Shown here in pieces: positions 48,780 to 59,530 of a stretch of DNA of 64,000 bases. Under the pieces are notes generated by a model. The model was not told the origin of the DNA and ran no database searches. It saw only the letters and a list, made by a program, of their open reading frames with translations. Both the position numbers and the translations under genes were made by a program. Where the stretch lies: NCBI GenBank assembly GCA_015680685.1, contig MNCI01023362.1, forward strand, positions 843,710 through 907,709. Direction: 5' to 3'. The stretch comes from Gnetum montanum (lineage: Eukaryota; Streptophyta; Gnetopsida; Gnetales; Gnetaceae). Every line of letters begins with the position of its first letter. Positions within the stretch are counted from its first letter, which is position 1.

Positions 48780-49560
48780 CTACATGCATATCACACATTA
48801 CTCACACTGAGTTTCTACTAGTGAACGTGAGACACAATCACTCATAGCATGGTGCACAACTATTTGTCCTTTGATCATGAAATAATGTGAAACATTGCAT
48901 CTAGGAATTGTAATTCTATATGCCTTGTAGTCCATTGCAACATTGCAAAATATATGTGTGATGTTATATGATTCTTAATTATATGCTTTGCTATGAATTG
49001 CAACCCATCACAATTATCAGTAGAAACCTTTTTTCATAGTGCGAGAAGGTGCAATACACAAGATTTGATAGACAATTGAAGCTATGAATAGTTGTGCAAT
49101 GAATATATGGCTCACATGTTGACACAGTTTGTAGTAGAAACCTTTGTTTACCAGTGTGAGGAACTATGACCCACATGTTTGGTAAGCCAATAGTTGCTAA
49201 TAACTTTTGCATTGCCAAATTGTAACTCATATTCCTTCGGAGTACATACCAAAAACCAATTTTATCAGTGCATGTAGATGTAATCTGCATGATTCGTGTG
49301 TGTAGTCCTAGTTTGAACAATTTCACCAATATAATGTGACTCATACAAGCTCACATTTCACTACTTCATACTTTTTGTATCTAGTGTAAGGGTATGTGAT
49401 TCACAAGACTTGTTAGTTGACTACTAGAGTGCACCTCATAGGTGATTGCATCTCCAAAAAAAATAAAATAAGATTTTACTAGTGTGTGTGGATGCAACTT
49501 ACATGTCTTCATAGAAATTGATTACTATGAGGGCATGCAATTTGGATGCCCTCATAGTAT
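48780..49560. repeat. Subterminal and terminal repeats right of the Ulp1 region (CACTA-like)
   Basis: TTTCTACTAGTG (48812-48823) looks like a CACTA-element right end (complement CACTAGTAGAAA). Beyond it are repeated GTAGTAGAAACCTTTGTTT-like words (about 49020 and 49125) with CAGTGTGAGG, and a 13-bp perfect hairpin ACTATGAGGGCAT (49524-49536) / ATGCCCTCATAGT (49546-49558). The pattern of short direct and inverted copies near an end is typical of CACTA transposons. The left end was not found. Confidence 0.45.
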
Positions 49561-49918
49561 GCTTAAATTCTTATTCTTACTAAATGTAAAGACTAAATAT
49601 TATCATCTTAAATCAGGAATTATTTTTTCAACTATAGAAATGAAGAATGCAATCAATATTATAGTTAGTTACAATAAGGTTATTTCATTGTTGTGGAATC
49701 TTTGGAATGATTGCTATAGAAAAATGAATATTATGCAATGCAAAAATGGCCAATCTCTTTAAATTTAATTACCTCAAAACAAAATGTTCTATAAATAAAC
49801 AAGGCATCAAATGACAAAAAAATATGTCCAATAGTTAAGCAACTCAGTTAATCAATTGTGACATAGACCATAACATTGTACATGGCAAAAAAAATAATAA
49901 AATAAGAGTAAACAATGA

Positions 49919-51384
49919 CTATTCAGTGTCCTCGATGTGGGTAGCCTCCTCCATTGCTTCTATAGCTACTATGTCCACGAAATCTACCTCATTCACTATG
50001 CCATCAACTAGCTTAGCAAGGTTATCTCCTGTCTTAGCTGTATCTAATGGGACTGCTCTGTTGTGGGCTTTGGTATGGCCATGCCCATCAATTGTAGTTA
50101 GAAATTTCATCCACCGACTCCCCTGAACCATTGTCTCTATGCATTTCCCTCAACTATTGAAATGTATAATTGGCTATGGTTTCAAAATTGATGGTGAGAT
50201 GGATTTGTCTCCTCTCCACATAGCCAAAACATTGATGCATTTGAGACTTGAATGCATCAATCCTCATAATAAGACTATCTATGCATATGTTCATCCTAGC
50301 CTCCATTGCCTCCAATTATTGAAAAATAGCAGCTCCATCTCCAAATTGCTAAGATTGCAATGGCTAAACATGGATAGCATGGGGTTGATCACTATCACCA
50401 TAGAACTTATTCCATCTAGTCTTGCCATAATCCTTGGGCACTCAAGGATCAAGGAGCCATACTAAATCATTAAAATGAGCCTTCAAGACCTATTGAGTAT
50501 AGAATGCATAGCCCAAATGAGGCAACTAATCCTCAATGAACATTTTTACCTCCTTTGCATCATGATTAGGTGCTAAAATCTACCAATGTCTAAAAAGAGT
50601 TGATGTGATTAATGGAAATGGAATTGTTGCTACATCCTTGATTAGGACTTGCATCCTCCTCATCAAAATGCGGGGGTAGTTGAGGGATTGTCTCACAAGA
50701 CATGACATGCATGTGATGAGTCACAATAAGGACGTTGGTGTGAATAGCCCTCACAAGAACTCTCCATTCAAGGGGGAAGTTCTTGTAAGGCTAGGTAGTC
50801 TCATCTAACTTAACATCAAGGTTCATGGTAAGAAACTATGTTTTTTTATAATGTTGAAGTAGTGAAAAATTCCTTGTGTGCACCAATGACCATGTGAAGA
50901 GTGTCTACCAAGATCCTCTCTATTAGTTAATACCTAGAATCACCAATGCATATGACCATAGACAGTGTTGCACCTCGCATATGCAAGATGTAGAAGCAAT
51001 GTGCTTTCTCTTCATAATATTTAGGCCCATCACTCATGATGAAGCCAAGATGATGCCCAATGAGGTTAGCATGCATCTTTGGCCATACCAACAGTAGCAA
51101 TGAATCAAAGTCTTTAGGACCTTGTATTAGGGCTATTTTGCATTGCACCTCCTAGCATTGATGTTCCTCCTATGCATGTCACTCTTGGGACCAATGAATC
51201 TTGTCCTACTCTCTTTGAGCATCTTGTGCAATGGCTTGGGATCACACCTATTATTGCTCCTAGGTATCCATCCTTCCCTCTTTCTCTTACAATTTGGTGA
51301 ACTTTCTTCGTTCAGTTGGCTATGTACTACTTCTTTGTAAAGATAAAATGCAAAGCATAAAAAATAAAAATAATTAAAAATCAT
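49919..51384 (-). pseudogene. Unrecognised minus-strand ORF remnants
   Basis: Open pieces at 51133-51384 (Lys/Arg-rich, NCKRKREGWIPRSNN), 50927-51148 and 49919-50131 (Asp/Glu-rich end with a stop) read in one direction and are separated by TAG-rich intervals, as in other decayed element genes here. I recognise no domain. It could be a second gene of the Ulp1-carrying transposon or an unrelated element. Confidence 0.3.
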
Positions 51385-52429
51385 CTAAAAAACCAATATA
51401 TATCTAAGCTATCAGCGTAGCCATTACCATATGTTTAATTTTGAAAATAAATAATTGTAAATGAAAAAACACATAACTTTTCCTACACTCAAAGTTAGCT
51501 TTCCATAACAAACTAGTAGCTTTTCATCTCTCTAGTTAAATATGTTGTAACCTTACAATATCTTTATCATACAAAATATCTTTTTTGTATAATCATTTTT
51601 TTGAATACTAGGTTACCTGTTAACAACCACTAATTAATTAACATATATTTATAACTTTTATATTTCTTCAATTTACTTAGTAGCACTTGTCATCTTTAAA
51701 TACTCCTACTTAATGAATTAATAGTCTTGGAACAACTTCAACAAGAAAACCATAGATTGCATTGAAGGACAAGGTAATTATTTCTTTTGCATTTTTGATT
51801 TTAAGAAAATTACAAATTGAGGCCATGAGAAAGTTTCCTGAGTCTTTAGATGAACCATCAAGAGTTGCATTTGATTATTATACTCATTATGAGATACTAT
51901 GTTCTAGAAACCCAACAAAAAAAAGTTTTAAGAAAGAGGTAGAAGCTTGAAAACTATGAGTTCTTTGGGAAGGTAGATAATATAATGTTATGTATGTGGA
52001 TGAAGAAGAATTTGCTATATTTTGAGTAGATCATGAAGATATTTACAAATCATTAGAGATGGCTAGAAAAGTGGCACTAAGAAAACATAGGTAAGCTAGC
52101 AAAGCTAGATTGATCAAGTGGCCAAGTGCATCCTCCTACTCCTATTGCACCCCTTTTCATTTTCACAAGAAAAAAAGTATTATGCATAATTGGGCATAGA
52201 AGTCATGCATATTGTTGATTTTGTAATTTTTTGGTAACTATCATGCTTCTAGTTCTTTTTTTTTCTTTGATTGTTCATGGCAATTAGAAACATATATTTT
52301 TGCTATGCTTGCTGCTTTATGAACTAGTGTGTTGTAAATTCACCATGTACTAGCATTAGTGTCATCAGTTCTATGCTACTTTATGCATTGGTGTATTATT
52401 TCAAGTTGACCATTAAATTATTAAGGATG
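51385..52429 (+). other. Unassigned AT-rich stretch with a short open run
   Basis: A 62-codon plus-strand run at 51762-51950 continues, with stops, to about 52170 (VDEEEFAIF, SLEMARKVALRKHR). No domain recognised. Confidence 0.3.
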
Positions 52430-52962
52430 TTAAAAATAATGAAGTAATCCTCATGGGACATAGATCTAGTAATGTATATATTATTGATAATTGTGATTTG
52501 AGTAGATATAATTTGAAGTGTTTAATTAGCAAATTAGAAGATGATTGGTTGTGACATAGAAGGATAGGCTACTTAAACTTTGAAAGCCTTAGCTTTTAAA
52601 AAATAGAGCATTGAAGGACTATTCAATATTCAATCCAATAAGGATAGGGTATGTAAAACATGCCAAAATGATAAGCAAAAATCCATATCCTTTAAGAGAA
52701 AAATTGATATTACTACCAAACATTCTCTTGATTTATTACATCTTGATTTAGTAGGACCTACTAGAACATGTAACATAGGAGGCAAAAGATATTTCTCTAT
52801 TATTGTTAATGATTACTCAAGGTTCATTTGGGTACTCCTACTAGCCCACAAGGATGAAACCTTTTGTTACTTTAAGAAACTTTACTACAAAATTCAAATA
52901 GAAAGTACTTTATCAAGAATATTAGAAGTGATCATGGAAATAAATTTAACAATATTAGTTTT
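52430..52962 (+). pseudogene. Ty1/copia GAG-pre-integrase and integrase N-part
   Basis: SNVYIIDNCDLSRYNLKCLI then EDDWL and HRRIGYLNFESL (52470-52600) is the pre-integrase zinc region with its HxxLGH-type motif. VCKTCQ and KSISFKRK-like residues follow. The core motif LLHLDLVGPTRT (52735-52770) and SIIVNDYSRFIWVLL (52795-52840) carry integrase Asp positions, and SDHGNKFNNISF is next (52925-52962). There the sequence is cut by the LTR at 52963. SIRE/Maximus type fits best, as for the LTR at 40619; this may be another copy. Confidence 0.8.
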
Positions 52963-53810
52963 TGATGAGTGGCTAGGTACCCCTACACTCAACCATATGA
53001 ATACGAGCATAGCATGCATGATCTGGTTGAACTTCGCATACGGACTAGTTGTGGCACCTAGATCATTAACCTTAGGCCACAGTTCACTACCTTCCTAGCT
53101 GGACTAGTTATTAGCTTTGTCACGTATGGTTTAGTCTAGAGTGAGGTGTATGATGTGTTCCTAATTCTAATGCTACTCCTGAAGGTAGTGGGAAATAGTA
53201 TTAACTAAGCTAAGCTAGGAGGAAAAGGGTAAGAAAGTCTAATCTAGCCTAAGTGCGACGAGCAGCTGATTCCTTGATCAACCGTACACATCTTGGACCT
53301 TGTGCATGACTACCACTGGGATTACCAAGTGTAGATCCTAGGTATGCCACTAGGCTACCAAGTAGTCACACTTAAATGCTAGTAATCAAGTCTTACTCAT
53401 TTCGCATTCTAGGAGTTTAAGGGTGAGAGAGAAAAAATAGTAAATAACATTAAATAAATAAACAAATAAATAACAAAGTGAATGCTACAATGATGAAGTA
53501 ATCTTGATCTTTATTCCTGATCATGTATGTGTCCAAGTACATCACACTTGAATAAAGAATGCCATACAATTACATTCACCACACTGCGGGGAAACACTGG
53601 AAAAATAATCTAACTCTGGAGGGATCAAACTACTAGAGCTTCGCTACTTCTAACTCCTAACTATCAAACAAGGGAGAGCTGCTTCTTATTTATAGACATT
53701 ACGGTGGACTGCGATATCACATATGTGATGTTGTAGGGAAGACGCGATATCACATACGCGATATCGCGGGGGATGTGATATCATGGCCCATGTGATATTG
53801 CATCCCATCA
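52963..53810 (-). repeat. 3' LTR of pol-less copy B
   Basis: 848 bp. On the minus strand it starts TGATGGGATGC and ends CCACTCATCA at 52963, inside the copia integrase; GTTTT (52958-52962) is the presumed target site. TATA box at 53687-53694 (minus). Upstream of it in the minus sense lie several GCGATATC words, including GCGATATCGC at 53758-53767. The GGGATTACCAAGTG and CCACTAGGCTACCAAG words near 53315-53375 are shared with all related LTRs here. Confidence 0.82.
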
Positions 53811-53824
53811 TACTCCCACAACTG
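53811..53824 (-). other. Polypurine tract of pol-less copy B
   Basis: GTTGTGGGAGTA on the minus strand, directly before the LTR, after ACTCGAGGATGAGTTTTCAC. Confidence 0.7.
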
Positions 53825-53977
53825 AGTGAAAACTCATCCTCGAGTTACAAAGAGAACAAGCTCCATTGATTACATAGTGGATCGGTATGGGATTATTAAC
53901 TGGAAAAAGAAATGAAATAATGTTGTAGTGTGGGAAGACACAACACAAAAAAATACTACAACTACAAAAAATGGAAC

Positions 53978-56700
53978 TCATGTAGTTCCTGGTGGTGGTG
54001 GCTCCTCCATGGGTGCTTTCCCTTTATCTTCTGCTCTAGGCTTTGAAGGTTGGCAATGCTGAAGAATGGCCTGGAGCTTCTCCTCTTTGGTCCAAGGATC
54101 TTGTGCCATCCATGCTAATGTTTCAATGTTTGACAGAGTCAGCACTTCCCATGGATAGGGTAGTTACGAGAACATCTGATTGGCTTTGACATACCACACC
54201 GTGAACACCTATCGTTCCTCTTCATAGGATCTAGCTTTATCTTTGTATTCATGAAGATCTATTAGTTGTCAAGCCAATTCAGTTGCAACATCTTTCTGTC
54301 CCTAGTAGCTTTCTTTTACCACCTCAAGTTCAGAATTTGCGACATCTAGTTTCTCAACCAGCTTCTTGCACTCTGCAAATTCTGCTTCATATTTGATGTG
54401 GGTGGAAGCTACCTACTACTCAAGCTCTGACCTCAGGTGACGTGCTGTTAACATGGCAAGGTTGGTATATCTAAGGTTTGCCAACTCCATGTATTTGGTC
54501 AATTCTTGGATCTGCAGGTCTTGATTTTTAACTTCCACTTGGTGGGTGAAGGCGTAAGTGTCCAATATGGCCCTCCAATTAGTGTGTTGAGCACTGATGT
54601 TATTGATTTGAGCCTTGGCCATATGGATCTTCTTCTCCAGGATTTATTTGTACATCCCCACTTAATCATAGAAGTACTCCTTTAGCTTCTCATGTCATTT
54701 AGCCTCATTCTGCCATGCGCTTATTTCAATGGCTGATTCTTGGTGAATAGTGCATACCTCCTCCATTAAGAGGGTTCGATTCTCTTTGGCTAAACATCTT
54801 ACATCTTTGTTGACCTGAACGAATTGTTCTTGTAGTTGATGAAAGTGTTCATCGAGAACATTTTTTTGTTTCTCCACAGAGGTCAACTGAAGGTTATCTG
54901 CAACCAACTATTTATTTTCTTCTTCTAAGGCCTTGAGTGCCTTAAGATGTGCATGGGTTTGCGCCTATGCTGAGGAGGCATCCCAAGTGGTCGTCTCCTT
55001 TTCTCCTACCACCTTCTTATTCTCTGTGATCAATTTGGTCAGTTGATCTATTCTAAAATTTTCTAATTAATCTATGGGAACAAATTTTAGAGGATCCCAC
55101 TATGCTGCTTGTAAGGCTACGAGCTGCTCTTGTAATTTCTACGCTTCAGCTTTAGCATGCTCTGCCCTCACCTCAGATATGACCAGCTTCCCCTTTGTGG
55201 AAATGAGATCTGATTGAATTGCTATTACATCCTGGGGGATGGCAAATAGAGACATCAAAACTTGTCTTGTTTGAAGCAATCTGTCCAGTGCATCCTCATG
55301 TTCTGCAGGAGTCATTGAGGTCCCGGCAAGAGTTTGAGAATCCCATGCTCTTGAGAGATTTTCCGGTGGCACAACAGGTGACCACATTTGCAGCTCCCGT
55401 GGCATTCTGGTGTTGCATGACCACCATAGTGGCCCTTTCACTAGTCTCTAATTGTACATGAAAAGATGCTGCGTTTCTTGAGATCTGTTGAGACCATCTG
55501 TTTTCCCCTCCTCCTATTTTAATTGAGACTTCACCCCTTGTGTGATCAAGTGAAATTGTAGGCTGAATGACATCGTTGAAGATACGAAAGAGGTTTGTGT
55601 CATCACAACTTTCCCAACTAACCATCTCAATGATGGCTCAAAGATGGCTCATCGACGGTCTGTAGTGTTGCAGTGGTGGCAGCTGATCCTGACCTGTGCC
55701 AACCATTGCTTCTTATTGTTGGCTAGGACCCATGGCTGGAGGTTGACTGGGTTCTGTAAGTTGAGTTGCAGGTGATCCAATCATCTATTCTTCTTCTTCA
55801 TATGGTCTTAGCTCTTCACCAGTGCACTTTCTTGGAGCTAGTACCTTTAGTAATTTAGCATAAGAAGCATTCTGGGATTTTTGGATAATGTTATTTGTGT
55901 ATCCCTGAATACCAGCCCATCGGCACATTTTTCTGATAAGACAGGGGAAGGGTAGCGCCATCTTCCCTGACTTCCATTCTTCAAATCGCCTTAGGATCTC
56001 CATCAAATATAGATGGGGAAGGTTAGCATTAACCTTTCCCATCAATACTACACATGCTCTAGCTATGTACGTTGATATTCTTTTCAAGACTTTTGTGGGA
56101 AAGAGGTGATAGGTTCCAATTTTGAAATAAACTCTCTCTTCCATCATCAATTCTCCAAAAGCTTTGTCTCTGTCATAAGCCTTCTTTAACCAATCCTTTT
56201 GCACATCAGGGTCTAAACGAGTAGATAATCGAGCAACATGAGGCCCTATATTCGAAAGGTTTAATGCTTCCAAAATTGCCTACATAGAGAAGTCTACTGT
56301 CATACCACAAATATTTATAGTGGTACCTTGCTCCTTATTGTGCCAGAACTAGTACGTCTCACCTAAGTACCAGGCACCGCATTCAGAGAGGATAGGCCAT
56401 AAGGGAGACCCCTTGAGGTGATCCCTAATAGCCTCAGGAGCAAACTTTGCAAAAGATTCAAAGTTTAGCTCCACAATCATAGCAGCAAATGTGGACTTCT
56501 CATGGATAGCCTGAACACACTCCGGCAGCAACGTGAGTTGTTGTCTTGGTTCAGGTGTAGTAGCAGCTCCTCGTTCTGCCTGCCTAGAGCATCTAGTAGG
56601 ATGTTCTTCTTGATGGATGCTGAATGATTAGACCTCCTATTCTGCATGCTGTCCAACAGGGACTTATCTTCCACCTCTCTGAGGTTGTTTCACTCCACCT
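53978..56700 (-). pseudogene. Second ORF of the pol-less family, copy B (better preserved)
   Basis: About 900 codons with comparatively few stops. N-terminal domain (55785-56531): VELNFESFAKFAPEAIR, SPLWPILSECGAWYLGETY, FWHNKEQGTTINICG, LFPTKVLKRISTY, LPFPCLIRKMCRWAGIQGYT. This matches the general pattern of the Athila-associated 'putative plant transposon protein' domain. A Gln/Glu-rich coiled coil follows (about 54420-55440), then a conserved end AQDPWTKEEKL and MEEPPPPGTT before the stop at 53978. One stop interrupts SM*AILEA at about 56280, a Gln position. It lies between an internal promoter and the 3' LTR. Homology to 15964-18713 is colinear to the last codon. Product role unknown. Start not fixed. 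Confidence 0.7.
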
Positions 56701-57264
56701 TGAACCGAACCGTCCTACTGTGCACGTTTTGGGGCCATTTGCAATCACACGGGCCAAGCGTTAGTAAGGTTGTTTTCAAAGNCTTTCGGGGCCATTTGCA
56801 ATCACACGGGCCAAGCATTAGTAAGGTTGTTTTCAAAGTCAAGTTATACCTTACTACTTGCCTTAATTAAAGATCTTATGTTATAACGTGTGATCATGCC
56901 TGAAAATTATAATAATGGATCTTGTGACTTAGGTGGATTTCATTTTAATCCCTCAGTGTACCTAAGGTGATATGATTTTTGGCACAATTTTTCTAAGTGT
57001 TAGTGTCAATTAACCTAATTGATGTCCTTTGGACAATGATAATTTTCAAAAAATTTAGGCACTTTTTAGCAAGTTTCTCTCCCCCATGACTAAACTGAAC
57101 ACTTCGGGTTCAAGCAGGTTCAAACAGGATTAAAATCGGAGCACTAGTGAGTGAGATATGAGTGAAAAAGAAAGGGTCATGCAATCGCAAGTTGTAGAGA
57201 AAAATTTCAAAAAATCCCCCCGTGTAAATGACAAAATGATGCTAAGTGTTGCAGCAGGGGTACC
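56701..57264 (-). other. Leader between internal promoter and second ORF, copy B
   Basis: No conserved ORF. The N at 56782 separates two copies of a 55-bp stretch (TTTGGGGCCATTTGCAATCA onward) that differ at a GCGT/GCAT site, so the join may have put two alleles or two overlapping contig ends side by side. Confidence 0.5.
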
Positions 57265-57340
57265 TATTTATAAGAAAATAGGATGCGATATCGCGTACGA
57301 TGCATCGCGTATGCGATATCACGTGGGACGCGATATCTTG
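57265..57340 (-). promoter_or_regulatory. Candidate internal promoter with GATATC palindromes (copy B)
   Basis: TATA box TATAAATA (57265-57272, minus). Directly upstream in the minus sense are GCGATATCGC (57285-57294), GCGATATC (57313-57320) and CGCGATATC (57329-57337). The first two form the ends of an imperfect 36-bp palindrome centred on ATGCAT. The same motifs precede the LTR TATA box of this element. The distance to the presumed start of the second ORF is about 560 bp, as in copy A. Confidence 0.5.
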
Positions 57341-58717
57341 GTCCTACTAATGTGAGACATGAAAAATACCAAATTTTTAATGATTTTTCTTTAAATTAAT
57401 GTTTTATATTAAGGACATTGGCAAGTATTAAGATGTTCTAGGGTAATATCATTGATTCGAGAGGCACTCTTAATGATAATGATGTGAACTTTAGCCGTAA
57501 AAATTTGGCAGTTAAGAAAAAGGGAATGTAATGGTACATTGGAATGTTAAAATTTAGAGGGATAATGGTAGGGAAAGAAAATCAATTGAAAAATTAAGTT
57601 GAGGGTAAGAAATTGTGTGTTTGAGCTATGTCATAAGCGAAGATTACAAAAGTGGATCCTCCCCAAAGTAGGTTCTAACCTATAATGCCCTTGTGTAACT
57701 ACGCTTAAAGTGTTCATGGGCACTAGAAGGGTCAAATGTAATCCGTAATAACTCAACAAAACACACACATGTAAATATCACTGAAATGAGATGAAAATTC
57801 TATGCTACATGGGACACTAGCTACAATTACATGAACAGTGAGATGATGCAAAGTATAGAAAGGGATTGTAGATATTGGGACATGAGGTAACTAACCTAGG
57901 GCACAATGAATCCTGCGTGTAAAGCATGATTAAGGTGTTATTAACCCATCGTTCCAAGATCAGGACCAAGTCCATCCTTCTAATCAATGGCATCGCATTG
58001 TTTCATCACATGATGAGCAACTATGAGGGTACCATAACAAAAAGGCATATGATCCTTGGCATTTAGTACAAGGGAGGAGTGATGTTTGTTTTATGGCACT
58101 TTGTTTTTCTTTTCTTTCTTTGTTATTTTTTTTCACTTTACTGAAGCCAGAGAAGCCACCAACCTTTAGCCATGGGTGCATGTATTTCTAGTGGGACCCC
58201 CTAGAAAAGCTTTTGACTTTTGAGTGCCCTTTTGATTACTCTTACTCCCATTTTTCATTAGATCTACAAGGATCTTAGTACAACCACATTTCATGATAAC
58301 TCCGACAGATGTCACCAAAGAGAATCCACAAGTCCCCTTGATGTCACACCCTAATCATTCCCTCTTGGTCCGTCCTTCTTCATTTTGGGTACAATAAACA
58401 TAGAATTAATTTTAAGTTTTTAAAAATGTCATGAATATCATTGTACCCTTGAACAAAACCTCTTATTTATAGAGTGGATGAATGGGTGTAATGGGCTCAC
58501 TGTTCCAAATAATTGACCACTCATGACTTAATAACATAGGACACATCTCAACCAACAATCCACATGAGTGTTTTATTTGTAGATGAGATTACTTACAAAA
58601 ACATCAAAAGACAAAAACACAAAAAGATAAAAAGATAAAACAAAAAATTGAAAAATGAAAAAACTGGAAAAAAGGTGTAAAATCAAAGAAATGAAAAATA
58701 TTTATTAATCCTACTTG
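57341..58717 (-). other. Spacer between gag piece and internal promoter, copy B
   Basis: Non-coding by my reading and colinear with 8761-9482 plus 14759-15340 of copy A. It is the uninterrupted (empty-site) version of the place where the LARD-like element sits in copy A: GGACTTGGTCCTGATCTTGG (57953-57972, minus sense), then GGTTAATAACACC. Confidence 0.65.
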
Positions 58718-59530
58718 TTATTGAAATGGGGGGTATCCCCCATAATCAATCAGTTGAGTATGGAACAGATTAATAAATGAAATATAAGGATCCTTGCATG
58801 TTGGAAGTATTGGAACTAGTCTATACTTATCACATTGGGGTTCACACACTTGATTGTAATAAGCATAGTGGGGCACTTTATACGATGTAGTTCCCGGATA
58901 ATGAGTTGATCCACTATGATGTTGGTGACTGCTAGATGGTATGCAAGGATTAGGATGATGCCTCCCATGGTTGTGTTCATTGGGCTGTGTGGTTGTTGGA
59001 GTGTTAGTTGGTGGCCCTGATGAAGTTACATGAGGCATTGGGTTTGAAGATAAGGGTGCACCACATTGGTGGACTTGTGCTGGGTTGGAAGATGGAGTGG
59101 CCTTAGAATTGTTTTGTCCCTTCCTATGGCTGTGTTTAAAGAAAGGACACTTTTGATGTTGAGGAGGCTTTTCACTGCTATTAGTAGCAGTAACACAAGT
59201 GCTATTCATGGGTTGCAGTGGTGCATGTACGTTAGGAGCAGTTGGTGGTGATGTGGAAGGAGGGAAAGGATAAGAATGTTGAAAGTTAGGAGGAATATAA
59301 GGTGCACAAGGTGGTGGTTGCGTTGGAGGCATGGGTTGATAGTATTATGGAGAATAGTAGTGTGGTGAGACAAAGTATGTTGGCCCAGTTCAAGAAACAG
59401 GATGTTGAATGTGATAAGCATTTGAGTTCAGAAAATATGAAGGGTGCCTCCAGTCTAAGGGTGGTCTCCCCCACGACTGGGATGGTTGTCACTGTGATCA
59501 AACATAGGATCTTTGTATGAACTCTGGATG
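58718..59530 (-). pseudogene. Pro/Tyr-rich gag C-terminal piece of pol-less copy B
   Basis: A 204-codon open run (58718-59332) starts MPPTQPPPCAPYIPPN and continues Pro-, Ser-, Thr-, His- and Asn-rich, with QKCPFFKHSHRKGQNNS near its middle, ending YGGYPPFQ. The same frame continues upstream with YFVSPHYYSP, then a stop (TAA at a likely Gln), so the true ORF began further right and was cut by the Tat-type element near 59530. It corresponds to 8010-8760 and to the gag tails at 830-1075 and 37200-37420. It is not a host gene. Low complexity makes any function uncertain. Confidence 0.55.

Noticed and set aside
49484-49762. 92-codon plus-strand ORF right of the CACTA-like end
   Set aside because: It runs through the hairpin repeat units and shows no conserved domain.
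55139-55461. Antisense ORF pair within the second ORF of copy B
   Set aside because: The plus-strand run is a shadow of the coiled-coil coding region, which is supported by homology to copy A.
58718-59332. A host gene for a proline-rich protein (204 codons)
   Set aside because: The same frame continues upstream across stops, and the piece is homologous to gag tails in other copies, so it belongs to the retroelement.
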